From Oscillospiraceae bacterium HV4-5-C5C (GTDB taxonomy: Bacteria > Bacillota > Clostridia > Saccharofermentanales > Fastidiosipilaceae): a stretch of 64,000 nucleotides of DNA. The translations under genes and the position numbers were made by a program. This document shows, one piece after another, positions 43,694 through 52,521 of this stretch. Position 1 is the first letter of the stretch. Every line of letters begins with the position of its first letter. The notes beneath the pieces are model-generated. The model was not told the origin of the DNA and did not search any database. It saw only the letters and a program-made list of their open reading frames with translations. Where the stretch lies: contig JAAVLZ010000007.1 of NCBI GenBank assembly GCA_012034405.1, positions 62,001 through 126,000 on the forward strand, written 5' to 3'.

Positions 43694-44407
43694 TTAACGT
43701 GCCTTTTTACTGAAAGAAGGGATGGTCGCCAGCAGGGGGTAATCATAGCGATTATGCAGGTCGTCCTCATCATAAATCGTCTTATCTAAAAGGTCGCGGA
43801 TCAAAAAGAAGACATAGGTCAGGACCAGACCCATCAGGAAGCCCAGTGCGGTGTAACGCTTGGTGTTGGGTGAGGATGGCGTTGACGGTAACAGCGGACT
43901 ATCGACAACATGCAGACTGGCGTTATCATTCAGGTCGGCGATGGTCTGCGGCGCCAGATTGGCAATGGTATCCGCGATCCGCTTGGCCTGGAGAGGGCTG
44001 CTTGAGGTTACCGTCACACTGAACACCTCGGTGCTGTTCAGCAGCTCAAAATCCAGCATGTCAGACAACTGGCTGGCTGTCAGATTTTCATCATCAGCAG
44101 CGGCAACTTCCGTAAAGAAAGTATTGGTCCGAAGCATTTCGATATAGGTATTAACTATTTTTTGAGCATAGTTCAGCGCATTCAAGTCTGATCCATTATT
44201 CGTCGCGGTGGTGGATACGTACAATTTGACGGTGGCCTGGTATTTTTTAGGCAGCACAAAGGCGGAGACCGCAAAAGCCAGGATACCGGCCAGAAAGGCG
44301 GCTATGAGGATCGGTCTCAAATGCTGCTTAAAACTGTTCCACAATTCAATCAGACTGATTTCACGTTCTTCACTGCTGTTATCTTGCACGATGATTCCAC
44401 CTTCCAT
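43694..44407 (-). CDS. Wzz-like chain-length / kinase adaptor, CpsC/CapA type
   Basis: The 237-residue protein is a Wzz-type polysaccharide co-polymerase. Two membrane segments lie near residues 33-55 (ILIAAFLAGILAFAVSAFVL) and 183-202 (ALGFLMGLVLTYVFFLI). The ~125-residue extracellular loop between them includes KYQATVKLYVSTTA and FSVTVTSSSPLQAKRIADTI. The short cytoplasmic tail (DLLDKTIYDEDDLHNRYDYP) is the part that should activate the kinase. It sits 22 bases after the LCP gene and 82 bases before the kinase gene in the same operon. Confidence 0.92.
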   Translation of the reverse strand: MEGGIIVQDNSSEEREISLIELWNSFKQHLRPILIAAFLAGILAFAVSAFVLPKKYQATVKLYVSTTATNNGSDLNALNYAQKIVNTYIEMLRTNTFFTEVAAADDENLTASQLSDMLDFELLNSTEVFSVTVTSSSPLQAKRIADTIANLAPQTIADLNDNASLHVVDSPLLPSTPSSPNTKRYTALGFLMGLVLTYVFFLIRDLLDKTIYDEDDLHNRYDYPLLATIPSFSKKAR

Positions 44408-44429
44408 GTCTGTGTACTGCCTTTAGCAC

Positions 44430-45593
44430 TTATTTGTAGATCGCTTCCTGCAGGATTTCCCGGTTTGCTTCAAGGTCTGGAACCAGAAAACTTAAGCCAT
44501 TAATCGTAGCATAGGTGAAGGTGCCGTCTGCCGGGATCCGCACCTGCTCCTGCTCATAGTTTAAAGCAGAAGGCAGCAAGGCAATGAGTTTAACCATTTC
44601 TCCTTTGGAGAGGTTGGTCTCAACTTCCGGCAAGATGGCATCCAGAATGGTATTCAGCTTTAAGATGGACGCGCCTTTTACCGCTTCCATCATTTTATTC
44701 AGGACGGTCCGCTGGCGCTCTGTCCTCTGGAAATCAGCGTTGCCGTAGTAGCGGATGCGCGCGTAGGCAACGGCTTGGGCACCGTTCACATGCTGCAATC
44801 CGGCGGTTTCAATATAATCCTGATCAGCCGCCACGCCCTTGTAGCTGTTTATCTCGCGCAGGTAACTGTTCAGATAAGGGATTTCACCGTTTTCAATATC
44901 CAGGTCAATTCCGCCGACAATATCAATGATGTCCGCGAGCGAGTAAAAGTCCACCATAGCATACTGATCTACGTCTACTTTGAAATTGTTACGGACGGTT
45001 TCCAGCAGCAAGGCGGGACCGCCGTACTGATTGGCGTGATTCAGCTTGGTATTGCCGTAGCCCGTTATGCTGACGTACATATCCCTCATTAACGAACTCA
45101 TAACCAGGCGCTTGCTGTTTTGATTAATAGACAGCAATATCATGGCATCAGAGCGGGTGTATTCCCCCTTAACCCGATTATCGGTGCCGATCAGCAAAAT
45201 ATTGGTGACCCCATCTGCCGTCAGCAGCGGCGTGTCATCACTGGCGGCAGCTGCTGCGTCCTGAGCTACTTTGGCGGCTTCATCCGGATCCAGCGAAGCA
45301 TAAACGGAGCTGTCAATATCCGCGTCCGTTTCCGAACTGAGAATATTGCCGTTTTCATCTATCTGAGCGGATGCATAGGTTTCAGTGGCGTCTTTTTCAT
45401 CAATATAGTTGATTTTATCCAGAAGACTGTTGGCGTAGATAGCGGCTACCCCGGCAAAGATTAAAATCACGCCCAGCAAAACCACCAGAGTCGCGATAAC
45501 CGGATGCTTACTGCCCCGGTGTTTGGGCCGCCGGTTCCGGTTGTGAGCGGAAACCTGTTCCTTTGAATTCATGTTATGCGTCAATTTGGACAT
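44430..45593 (-). CDS. LCP (LytR-CpsA-Psr) family polymer ligase
   Basis: AAGGAG seven bases upstream fixes the start at 45593, giving 387 residues; the longer frame to 45725 has no ribosome site. A basic cytoplasmic tail (NRNRRPKHRGSKHP) precedes one membrane segment near residues 32-52 (VIATLVVLLGVILIFAGVAA). The LCP domain has ILLIGTDNRVKGEYTRSDAM, SLMRDMYVSITGYGNTKLNH, DFYSLADIIDIVGGIDLDIE and AVAYARIRYYGNADFQRTER. LCP enzymes move lipid-linked glycopolymers onto peptidoglycan outside the cell. It is the first gene of the capsule operon. Confidence 0.93.
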   Translation of the reverse strand: MSKLTHNMNSKEQVSAHNRNRRPKHRGSKHPVIATLVVLLGVILIFAGVAAIYANSLLDKINYIDEKDATETYASAQIDENGNILSSETDADIDSSVYASLDPDEAAKVAQDAAAAASDDTPLLTADGVTNILLIGTDNRVKGEYTRSDAMILLSINQNSKRLVMSSLMRDMYVSITGYGNTKLNHANQYGGPALLLETVRNNFKVDVDQYAMVDFYSLADIIDIVGGIDLDIENGEIPYLNSYLREINSYKGVAADQDYIETAGLQHVNGAQAVAYARIRYYGNADFQRTERQRTVLNKMMEAVKGASILKLNTILDAILPEVETNLSKGEMVKLIALLPSALNYEQEQVRIPADGTFTYATINGLSFLVPDLEANREILQEAIYK

Positions 45594-45678
45594 ACTGATC
45601 TCCTTCACAGGCCGGATGGGTCTATTTTTGCAAACTGGATGGGAGCAAGTTTGATGCTTAAGACTATATACCGTTGGC

Positions 45679-45707
45679 ATTGTATATAAAAATAAGCAGC
45701 AATTCAA
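45679..45707 (-). promoter_or_regulatory. Sigma-A-like promoter of the capsule operon
   Basis: On the minus strand TTGAAT (45707-45702) and TACAAT (45684-45679) are 17 bases apart. The -10 matches 5 of 6 consensus bases. The predicted leader is about 80 bases to the LCP start at 45593. Confidence 0.65.
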
Positions 45708-45825
45708 GCTACGCAAGAAAGCCAATCAGGAATGCTTATAATAAAGCCTGGAAATATTAACGGCGGCAGCCTGATTGCTAATATATGTCTAATCTGCAAC
45801 GATAATATGAAATGGTCAAACAGAA

Positions 45826-45848
45826 TTTGGGGATAAATCATCCCAAAA
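45826..45848. promoter_or_regulatory. Imperfect palindrome, candidate operator
   Basis: TTTGGGGAT and ATCCCAAAA flank AAATC and pair at 8 of 9 positions. It lies just upstream of the predicted plus-strand -35 region (about 45863) of the priming glycosyltransferase promoter. The protein that binds it is unknown. Confidence 0.4.
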
Positions 45849-46025
45849 TATCCAGTCAGGACTGCAATATCTGATGATCTGGTGTATAATCGAACTGATC
45901 ACTGAACTGTTGCTATATTGTAAAATTATTATGACCTTTCAAGTTTAAAAGAACGCGCGGCACGTGGAAATCGCTGAGATAAAGCTGTTCACGTGTGTTT
46001 TAGTAATGAATACGGAGGTGTCAGG

Positions 46026-46775
46026 ATGACTTCGCCGCAACAGACAGAAGAACCACTTGCCACAGTAGTTGATTCCCGGAACCTGACTCAATGTCGAGCG
46101 GATCAGTATAACCGATCATTTTCGTCATGTAGTGTCCAGAAATCCCTGCGTAAACTGTCGGGAAACCGTGAAATGGTTTATCTGGGGATGAAACGTTTCT
46201 TCAGCATTATCCTGTCCTTACCGGGTTTGATCCTGTCGCTGCCAATTTTTCTGATTGTAGCGATTTTCATTAAAATTGAAGATGGCGGGCCCGTATTTTA
46301 TGCTCAGACCAGGGTCGGTCAGGACGGCGTCCCCTTTACGATGTATAAACTGCGCAGTATGGTGACGGACGCTGAATTGCGTAAGGCTGAACTATTGCAG
46401 CATAATGAGCATGACGGGCCCGCCTTTAAAATGACGCATGATCCCCGTGTGACCCGGGTCGGGAGATTTATCCGTAAAACCAGTATTGATGAGCTGCCGC
46501 AGTTATGGAATATCCTGAAGGGTGATATGAGCCTGGTTGGCCCCAGACCGCCGCTGCAGAGGGAAGTGGACGCTTACAATGAGTATCAGCGTGGCAGACT
46601 GGCCGTAAAACCCGGGCTGACATGTTACTGGCAGATCAGCGGCCGCAGCGAGCTCAGCTTTGACGATTGGGTGAAGCTGGACCTCAGATATATCAATGAA
46701 CGCAGTTTGGTCACGGATTTGAAAATTATACTGAAGACAGTCCCGGCCGTGCTGAGCCGGAAGGGAGCGTACTGA
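46026..46775 (+). CDS. Undecaprenyl-phosphate priming sugar transferase
   Basis: CGGAGGTG at 46013-46020 fixes the start at 46026, giving 249 residues. One hydrophobic segment near residues 60-82 (FSIILSLPGLILSLPIFLIV) is followed by the bacterial sugar transferase domain: GGPVFYAQTRVGQDGVPF, MYKLRSMVTDAE, FIRKTSIDELPQLWNILKGD, MSLVGPRPPLQREV and KPGLTCYWQISGRSEL. It transfers a sugar 1-phosphate to undecaprenyl phosphate and starts exopolysaccharide repeat synthesis. It is divergent from the LCP/CpsBCD operon. No flippase, polymerase or further glycosyltransferase is in the window, so the rest of the pathway lies elsewhere. Confidence 0.93.
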   Translation: MTSPQQTEEPLATVVDSRNLTQCRADQYNRSFSSCSVQKSLRKLSGNREMVYLGMKRFFSIILSLPGLILSLPIFLIVAIFIKIEDGGPVFYAQTRVGQDGVPFTMYKLRSMVTDAELRKAELLQHNEHDGPAFKMTHDPRVTRVGRFIRKTSIDELPQLWNILKGDMSLVGPRPPLQREVDAYNEYQRGRLAVKPGLTCYWQISGRSELSFDDWVKLDLRYINERSLVTDLKIILKTVPAVLSRKGAY

Positions 46776-46801
46776 GCCTGGCGACGGCCCGCCGCCGGCT
46801 C
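46774..46801. terminator. Possible hairpin between glycosyltransferase and coaX
   Basis: GAGCCTGGCG and CGCCGGCTC pair with one bulged T, covering the end of the glycosyltransferase gene and the gap to the converging coaX. No T tract follows. It is a weak terminator candidate. Confidence 0.3.
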
Positions 46802-46811
46802 GCCACACGGG

Positions 46812-47612
46812 CTAGCGTTCCGCCTGGCCGGGTTCCGGCTTCAGGGCATGCCGGTTCTTTTCATAGATGATCCGCAGTCCGTCAAAAATCAAGGTTGGGT
46901 TATAGACATCAATGCAGGGACTGTTATCGTAAATCAGCTTGCCTAAACCACCGCTGGCTATGATCTTCAGCGGTTTGCCAGTTTCCTTTTTGAAACGGGC
47001 GATGATACTTTCAGTCAGGCCGACATAACCAAAAAACACGCCGGCCTGCATGCTGGCAATCGTGTTTTTGCCGCAGACCTCTGTCACGGCTTTGATCTCA
47101 ATTTCCGGCAGTTTAGCGGCTTTCGCGGATAGTGCCCCCGCAGAAATTTCCAGCCCGGGCGCTATCGCGCCGCCCATGAATTCCCCCCTGGCACTGACGT
47201 AATCAAAGGTCGTGGCGGTGCCAAAATCGATCACCAGCAGTTCCCCGCCGTAAACATAGTGCGCCGCGGCAGCTAAGGCAATGCGGTCAGCGCCTAGCTC
47301 CCGCGGGTTATCTGTCTTAATCGCAATTCCGGTCTTTAAGCCCGGCCCCAGCACAATCGGTTCGGTATTCAGATATTTGCGGATTGAATTGGTAAAAGAG
47401 TGCATGATTTTGGGGACGACTGAAGAAATTACCACAGCTTCTATCTGCGCGGCGGATACACCAGCATTGTTCATAAAGCCGGTCAGTAAAAAGCCATACT
47501 CATCACTGGTGCGTTTGACGCCGGAGGTCAGCCGGTAATTGGCGCAAAGCCTGCTGCCATCAAACAAGCCTAAGGTTATATTCGTGTTGCCGATATCAAT
47601 GACAGCCAGCAT
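46812..47612 (-). CDS. coaX: Type III pantothenate kinase
   Basis: The 266-residue protein is a full-length CoaX. Its ASKHA motifs are AVIDIGNTNITLGLFDG at the N-terminus, ELGADRIALAAAAHYVYG near residue 107, VIDFGTATTFDYV near 129, and GGAIAPGLEISAGALSAKAA near 150. It phosphorylates pantothenate in the first step of CoA synthesis and is insensitive to CoA feedback. Its ATG overlaps the coaBC stop as TAATG, so the two are translationally coupled. Together with the ECF S component upstream, it forms a compact CoA operon. Confidence 0.95.
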   Translation of the reverse strand: MLAVIDIGNTNITLGLFDGSRLCANYRLTSGVKRTSDEYGFLLTGFMNNAGVSAAQIEAVVISSVVPKIMHSFTNSIRKYLNTEPIVLGPGLKTGIAIKTDNPRELGADRIALAAAAHYVYGGELLVIDFGTATTFDYVSARGEFMGGAIAPGLEISAGALSAKAAKLPEIEIKAVTEVCGKNTIASMQAGVFFGYVGLTESIIARFKKETGKPLKIIASGGLGKLIYDNSPCIDVYNPTLIFDGLRIIYEKNRHALKPEPGQAER

Positions 47613-48790
47613 TACAGCGCCTCCAGTGCCAGCAGAAGCTGTCTTGCCACCGCGTCTTTACTTTGCAGAGGAAGTTTGCGCACGCTCTGCCGGCTGATCA
47701 GGCTGACGGCGTTGGTGTCATGCCCAAAACCGGCGCCGGCTTCAGTCAGATCGTTGGCGACCAGGAGATCGCAATGCTTGCGTTCAAACTTCTGCCGGGC
47801 GTTGGCCAGCAGGTTTTCTGTCTCCATAGCAAAGCCGCAAAGCTTCTGATGGGTCTTGTGATCGCCCATCCAGGCCAGAATATCTTCAGTCCGGCTTAAG
47901 GTCAGCGTCAGCATTGATTCCGCCTTTTTGATTTTGGATCCGGCAGGTTGAGGCAGGTAATAGTCAGCTACCGCCGCGGCCATAAAAACCAGGTCCGCCC
48001 GTGCATATTCCTGCTTGAGCGCCTGTGCCATTTCTGCGGCGGTGACCACGGGGATGACCCGGACGGCCGGTGGCGGCGTCAATTCAACCGGACCGCTGAC
48101 CAATGTAACCTCCGCGCCCATCAGCCGGGCTTGCCGGGCCAGAGCGTATCCCATGCGCCCGCTGGATGGATTACTGATAAACCGTACCGGGTCTATGGCT
48201 TCCCTTGTGGGCCCGGCACTGATGAGCACCCGCCGCCCGGCCAGGCTTGCTTGGCTCTCCAGCTGAGTGCTGAGGGCGGCAATGATATCCGTCAGGCTGG
48301 CCAGCTTGCCCGCGCCGGTGTCTCCGCAGGCCAGCCGGCCGCTGGCACTGTGAATGATCTGGATGCCGCGCGCCGCCAGGGTCTGCAGATTGGCCTGTGT
48401 GGCCGGATTATTTAACATGGCCGTATTCATGGCCGGCGCTATGAATTTAGGGCAATCGGCCGCTAAAAAGGTGGTGGTCAGCATATCGTCGGCCAGGCCC
48501 GCGGCCAGCTTGGCGATCAAGTTGGCTGTGGCGGGCGCTGCAATAAATGCGTCTGCCTTATGTGCCAGCGAGATATGCTCAATGTCATAATTGACCTGGC
48601 GGTCAAAGGTGTCAACATAGGTTTTATGGTGGGTGAGCGCGGAAAAGGTCAGCGGCTGAATCAATTGAGTGGCGTGCCGCGTCATAATCACTTCCACATC
48701 ATAACCCAGCTTCAGCAAATCACTGGTCAGCTGTGCGCTTTTATAAGCCGCGATACTGCTGCTGACGCCTAACACGATCGTCTTTTTCAT
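47612..48790 (-). CDS. coaBC: Bifunctional phosphopantothenoylcysteine decarboxylase / synthetase
   Basis: The 392-residue protein has the CoaC flavoprotein half (residues 1-180: VLGVSSSIAAYKSAQLT, ISLAHKADAFIAAPATANLI, IAPAMNTAMLNN, ASGRLACGDTGAGKLA). The CoaB half (about 185-390) has GRRVLISAGPTREAIDPVRF and NPSSGRMGYALARQA. It makes 4'-phosphopantothenoylcysteine and decarboxylates it in CoA synthesis. Its start forms an ATGA overlap with the ECF gene upstream, and coaX follows directly. Both catalytic halves look intact. Confidence 0.95.
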   Translation of the reverse strand: MKKTIVLGVSSSIAAYKSAQLTSDLLKLGYDVEVIMTRHATQLIQPLTFSALTHHKTYVDTFDRQVNYDIEHISLAHKADAFIAAPATANLIAKLAAGLADDMLTTTFLAADCPKFIAPAMNTAMLNNPATQANLQTLAARGIQIIHSASGRLACGDTGAGKLASLTDIIAALSTQLESQASLAGRRVLISAGPTREAIDPVRFISNPSSGRMGYALARQARLMGAEVTLVSGPVELTPPPAVRVIPVVTAAEMAQALKQEYARADLVFMAAAVADYYLPQPAGSKIKKAESMLTLTLSRTEDILAWMGDHKTHQKLCGFAMETENLLANARQKFERKHCDLLVANDLTEAGAGFGHDTNAVSLISRQSVRKLPLQSKDAVARQLLLALEAL

Positions 48791-49455
48791 ACTAACAGAT
48801 CCTTAAACCCTTTCTGCAGGGCCATAACAATTGGTACGCAGATCATAACAGCTAAAATAGCTTCAACCAGACCAATCCCCGTAATGCTGGCGGCCAGGAT
48901 GCCAAAAAGGGCAGAAACGCTGACCTGAATGACGTGACTGTAGCCCTGACGGTGGAATAAATAGATACCTGCCAGAACCAGAATGGTATTGCACATGGAA
49001 GCAATCAACGCGCTGATACTGTAGGCCAGGGCTTTTTTATGACATAAGCTAAGCAGCCAGCGGCTGAGCAGGGCCGCGGTCAGCCCCATAAGCAGACGCG
49101 GGACAAACGCAATGAATACGCTGCTCAGATTGCCGGAGTAACCGCTGATGGTAATAAACGGCGAAAAGATAAAGCTGGTAAGGTCAGGCTGAAATGTAGC
49201 TCTCAGCATAGATAAAAGGCCGAAGGTAAAGCCGGTGACCAGTCCGGCCTGCCAGCCCAGAAGCATCCCGGCCAGTATTACCGGCAGATGCAGTGTGGTC
49301 GCGTTGACGGGACCGACGGGGATAAATCCCAGGAATGGTACCAGGGTCATGACGACCTCCAGTACAACAAAAAAGACCAGAAAAATCTGCCTGCGCAACC
49401 GCCGCTTTTGGCTGTTAGGCTGCTGCAATTCCGTTTGACGCTCATTCTGCTTCAT
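48787..49455 (-). CDS. ECF transporter S component, probably pantothenate or a CoA precursor
   Basis: GGAGG just upstream fixes the start at the ATG at 49455 (222 residues); a GTG at 49467 overlaps that ribosome site. The protein has about six membrane segments after a basic tail. The S-component pattern is VNATTLHLPVILAGMLLGWQ followed by GLVTGFTFGLLSML. It captures a vitamin-type substrate and works with a shared ECF energising module (EcfA, EcfA', EcfT), not encoded here. The ATGA overlap with coaBC and the adjacent coaX suggest pantothenate as substrate. That specificity is inference from context. Confidence 0.85.
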   Translation of the reverse strand: MKQNERQTELQQPNSQKRRLRRQIFLVFFVVLEVVMTLVPFLGFIPVGPVNATTLHLPVILAGMLLGWQAGLVTGFTFGLLSMLRATFQPDLTSFIFSPFITISGYSGNLSSVFIAFVPRLLMGLTAALLSRWLLSLCHKKALAYSISALIASMCNTILVLAGIYLFHRQGYSHVIQVSVSALFGILAASITGIGLVEAILAVMICVPIVMALQKGFKDLLV

Positions 49456-49606
49456 ATCTGCCTCCACTGTCGTTTCCTGAAAAGGAATACAACGCTGCCG
49501 CCCGGGCTGGCTTTTTGTTTATTATAAAGCGTGGCGGCCGATTCACAAGCAATACGCGCTACGATTTTCACCAATTGACTGACAGCCTGTTTGTTCAAAT
49601 TGACAA

Positions 49607-49639
49607 AAAGAGCTGTAATCAGCCGGATTACAGCTCTTT
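49607..49639 (-). terminator. Terminator of metK
   Basis: A perfect 14-base stem, AAAGAGCTGTAATC / GATTACAGCTCTTT (49607-49620 and 49626-49639), has a 5-base loop. On the minus strand the stem runs into TTTTTGTC. It lies 33 bases past the metK stop. Confidence 0.9.
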
Positions 49640-49672
49640 ACTGGCGCTTCCCCGCGGGCGGCGGAGGCCAGA

Positions 49673-50860
49673 TCACAACCTGGCTGCTGCCAGTTTCAGA
49701 TCCTCAACCCGATTCAGCTGTTCCCAGCTTAAATCAAGATCATTGCGGCCAAAATGCCCATACGCGGCTGTCTGGGTATAGATCGGCCGCCGCAGGTCCA
49801 GGGCGCTGATGATAGCGCTGGGCCGCAGATCAAAAACCTCCCGGATCAGCCCGGCGAGCTGATCATCTGAGCGTCTGCCACTGCCAAAACTGTCTACGGC
49901 AATGGAAACCGGTTCAGCCACGCCGATGGCGTAAGCCAGCTCTACCTCAAGCTTATCCGCCAGACCGGCCGCTACCAGGTTTTTGGCTACCCAGCGTGCC
50001 GCGTAAGCCGCGGAACGGTCCACTTTGGTCGGATCCTTACCGGAAAAAGCCCCGCCGCCATTGCGGGCTGTGCCGCCGTAGGTGTCAACAATGATTTTGC
50101 GACCGGTTAAGCCGGAATCGCCCTGGGGGCCGCCCACGACAAACCGGCCGGTCGGATTTATGAAATATCGGGTATCTTTATCCAGCAGGTCATGTGGCAG
50201 CACCGCCTGAATAACCTGTTCCTTTACATCACGGGTGATCCGCTCCAGCGACGCTTCCTCAGCGTGCTGGGTGGATAAAACAACCGTATCGATGCGGCGG
50301 GGGTGGCCCTCAGCGTCAAATTCAACTGTTACCTGGGACTTGCCGTCCGGACGCAGATAGGGCAGGGTGCCGTCCTTGCGAACTTCAGCCAGCCGCCTGG
50401 TCAGACGGTGCGCGTAGCTGATGGCCGGCGGCATATACTCAGGTGTATCATTGCAGGCATAGCCAAAAATAATACCCTGGTCCCCGGCGCCGCTGCCAAA
50501 GTCTTCTTTTCCACCGCCGGTCCGGCTTTCATAGGCTTGATTCACGCCCTGCGCGATATCCGGCGACTGCTCATCTATTGAGGTCAGTACCGCGATTGAG
50601 TCGGCATCAAAGCCGCCCTGGTTCCGGGTATAGCCAACATCCCGGATGGTCTTGCGGACAACTTTGGGTATGTCCACGTAGGCTTCAGTGGTTATTTCTC
50701 CGACTACCAGCACTAAGCCCGTGGCGACGGTTGTTTCCGCCGCGACCCTTGAAAAGGGATCTTGCTGCAGCATGGCGTCCAGTATGGCGTCTGATACCTG
50801 ATCTGCTACTTTGTCAGGATGCCCCTCCGTTACAGATTCAGATGTGAAATATTTACTCAT
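49673..50860 (-). CDS. metK: S-adenosylmethionine synthase
   Basis: The start is taken at the ATG at 50860 (395 residues), behind GGAGGAGG; an in-frame ATG at 50881 would add seven residues but lies almost at the predicted transcription start. Full-length MetK motifs are [51 protein letters not shown] and [18 protein letters not shown]. The enzyme makes S-adenosylmethionine from methionine and ATP. No SAM riboswitch is visible in the short upstream gap. It is a single-gene unit with its own terminator. Confidence 0.96.
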   Translation of the reverse strand: MSKYFTSESVTEGHPDKVADQVSDAILDAMLQQDPFSRVAAETTVATGLVLVVGEITTEAYVDIPKVVRKTIRDVGYTRNQGGFDADSIAVLTSIDEQSPDIAQGVNQAYESRTGGGKEDFGSGAGDQGIIFGYACNDTPEYMPPAISYAHRLTRRLAEVRKDGTLPYLRPDGKSQVTVEFDAEGHPRRIDTVVLSTQHAEEASLERITRDVKEQVIQAVLPHDLLDKDTRYFINPTGRFVVGGPQGDSGLTGRKIIVDTYGGTARNGGGAFSGKDPTKVDRSAAYAARWVAKNLVAAGLADKLEVELAYAIGVAEPVSIAVDSFGSGRRSDDQLAGLIREVFDLRPSAIISALDLRRPIYTQTAAYGHFGRNDLDLSWEQLNRVEDLKLAAARL

Positions 50861-50891
50861 AAAGGCTGATTCCTCCTCCATATGCCCTGCT

Positions 50892-50921
50892 ATTGTACGC
50901 TAATTTTATACCGCCGACCAA
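50892..50921 (-). promoter_or_regulatory. Candidate metK promoter
   Basis: On the minus strand TTGGTC (50921-50916) and TACAAT (50897-50892) are 18 bases apart. Transcription would start near 50885, only a few bases before the first in-frame ATG, which favours the downstream ATG at 50860. Confidence 0.45.
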
Positions 50922-51049
50922 TCAACGGCGTTGCCCAAAGCGGCGCCGCTGTACCCTTTAGCCGTCCGATTTGCCAAGGCCCGGACAGATCTTTTTCCCG
51001 GATGCTCTTCTGAACCGGCACAACCGCGGCAGAGAGCGGCTATTTGCGT

Positions 51050-51055
51050 TATAAT
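51050..51055 (+). promoter_or_regulatory. Candidate -10 box of the hisS promoter
   Basis: A consensus TATAAT lies 94 bases before the hisS start; no matching -35 is seen 16-18 bases upstream. It is the only good plus-strand -10 in the metK-hisS gap. Confidence 0.4.
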
Positions 51056-51149
51056 AAAGCGATACTAATTGCTGACGGATGGACCCTTTGCCAGCAGCTT
51101 TGGCTGCAGCGGGATTCTGCCGCCAGTTTATATATGTACGGAGGATGGT

Positions 51150-52430
51150 ATGAGTTTGACAGCTCCTAAAGGCACGCGGGATTTGCTGCCCCCGCAAACC
51201 GGGGTCTGGCGTCAGGTTGAGACCTGTTTTGCGGAGACCTGCGCCCTGTTTCAATATGGTGAAATCCGTATCCCGACCTTTGAATACACGGAAGTTTTTC
51301 AGCACGGCGTAGGGGACACAACTGACATTGTTCAAAAAGAAATGTATACCTTTCAGGATAAAGGGGGGCGGAGCCTGACCCTGAGACCGGAGGGAACCGC
51401 CGGCGTCGTCCGCTCTTTTATTGAACAGGGCCTCTCCAGCCGCCCGTATCCGGTCAAGCTGTTTTATATTCTGAACCTGTTCCGGTATGAAAATGTGCAA
51501 AAAGGGCGCTACCGGGAGTTCCACCAACTGGGCCTGGAGGCTTTTGGCGCGCCGGGACCGGAAATTGACGCGGAGGTCATAGCACTCTTAAGTCTGTTCT
51601 TTGAACGTCTGGGATTGCGCAATATCTGCCTGCATTTAAACAGTCTGGGTACCGCGGCCTGCCGGCAGCAATATAATGAAGCTCTGCGCCGGTATTATCA
51701 GCCTCATCTGGAAGAGCTGTGCCCGGATTGCCAGCGCCGCTTTGAACAAAATCCGCTTCGCCTGCTGGACTGTAAAGTCGCGCATGACCATGAACTGGCT
51801 CAGGGCGCGCCGCTGCTGTTTGACTACCTGGACGCTGAAAGCCGGGAGCATTTTGACGGGGTCACCCGCTTGCTTGAGCGCTGGGGGATTCCTTATGAGA
51901 TAGATAAACGGATTGTCCGGGGCCTTGATTATTATTCCCGGACCGTATTTGAGTTTGTGTCTGAAAATGTCGGCACTCAGGGCACGATCTGCGGTGGCGG
52001 GCGTTATGACAGCCTGGTTGAGACCCTGGGCGGGCAGGCCGTGCCGGCCTGCGGCTTTGCCATAGGTGAGGAACGCCTGCTGATGGAAATGGAAGCTCAG
52101 GGGGTCCTGCCCTCACCGCAGTCGCCGGCCGGGGTGTTTATAGCCACGGCGGAGCAGGCTGCCGTCTTGCCCGCGGCCGGACTGGCTCAGGCCCTGCGCC
52201 GCCGGGGCATATCTGCCGCGGTGGATCTTTGCCGGCGCAGTCTTAAAGCCCAGATGAAATATGCCAACCGCCTGGGCCTGCCTTTCAGTCTGGTGCTGGG
52301 CGCAGATGAACTGGCCCGCGGGGAGGCTGCGCTCCGGTCCATGGCGGACGGCCAGGAACAGCCGGTTCGCCTGGATGATCCTGACCGGCTGGCCGCCTTG
52401 ATAAACTCCGCGGCGCCTGGAGCTAAATAG
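51150..52430 (+). CDS. hisS: Histidyl-tRNA synthetase
   Basis: CGGAGG at 51139-51144 fixes the start at 51150 and gives 426 residues. The class II core shows LTAPKGTRDLLPPQT, VVQKEMYTFQDKGGRSLTL-type motif 2 context (EMYTFQDKGGRSLTLRPEG), RYENVQKGRYREFHQLGLE, and the histidine-binding loop RGLDYYSRTVFEF. CGGGRYDSLVETLGG and the anticodon-binding domain follow from about residue 325. It charges tRNA-His. It forms a likely operon with aspS, 91 bases downstream, an order common in Gram-positive bacteria. No T-box leader is seen. Confidence 0.96.
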   Translation: MSLTAPKGTRDLLPPQTGVWRQVETCFAETCALFQYGEIRIPTFEYTEVFQHGVGDTTDIVQKEMYTFQDKGGRSLTLRPEGTAGVVRSFIEQGLSSRPYPVKLFYILNLFRYENVQKGRYREFHQLGLEAFGAPGPEIDAEVIALLSLFFERLGLRNICLHLNSLGTAACRQQYNEALRRYYQPHLEELCPDCQRRFEQNPLRLLDCKVAHDHELAQGAPLLFDYLDAESREHFDGVTRLLERWGIPYEIDKRIVRGLDYYSRTVFEFVSENVGTQGTICGGGRYDSLVETLGGQAVPACGFAIGEERLLMEMEAQGVLPSPQSPAGVFIATAEQAAVLPAAGLAQALRRRGISAAVDLCRRSLKAQMKYANRLGLPFSLVLGADELARGEAALRSMADGQEQPVRLDDPDRLAALINSAAPGAK

Positions 52431-52521
52431 ACCGGCCTGACTTGCAGGGCTTAAATCATAAGATTGGCAGTATGAATTACGATGACTAACAGGATGAACA
52501 TATTGGGGTGAGGTAAAAGAA

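Larger units (their letters stand above)
45594..46025. promoter_or_regulatory. Large AT-rich divergent control region of the capsule module
   Basis: This ~430-base gap separates the LCP operon from the priming glycosyltransferase. It holds the minus-strand promoter, a plus-strand TATAAT at 45885-45890 with a weak -35, and an imperfect palindrome (45826-45848). No small gene or RNA gene was recognised. The low GC content relative to neighbours and its length suggest dense regulation. Confidence 0.5.

Noticed and set aside
50882-50960. SAM riboswitch upstream of metK
   Set aside because: The predicted promoter leaves almost no leader, and no S-box motif or terminator is visible.
51015-51033. 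T-box-like GGCACAACCGCGGC before hisS
   Set aside because: It lies upstream of the predicted -10 box, lacks the TGGNACCGCG core and no antiterminator/terminator follows.
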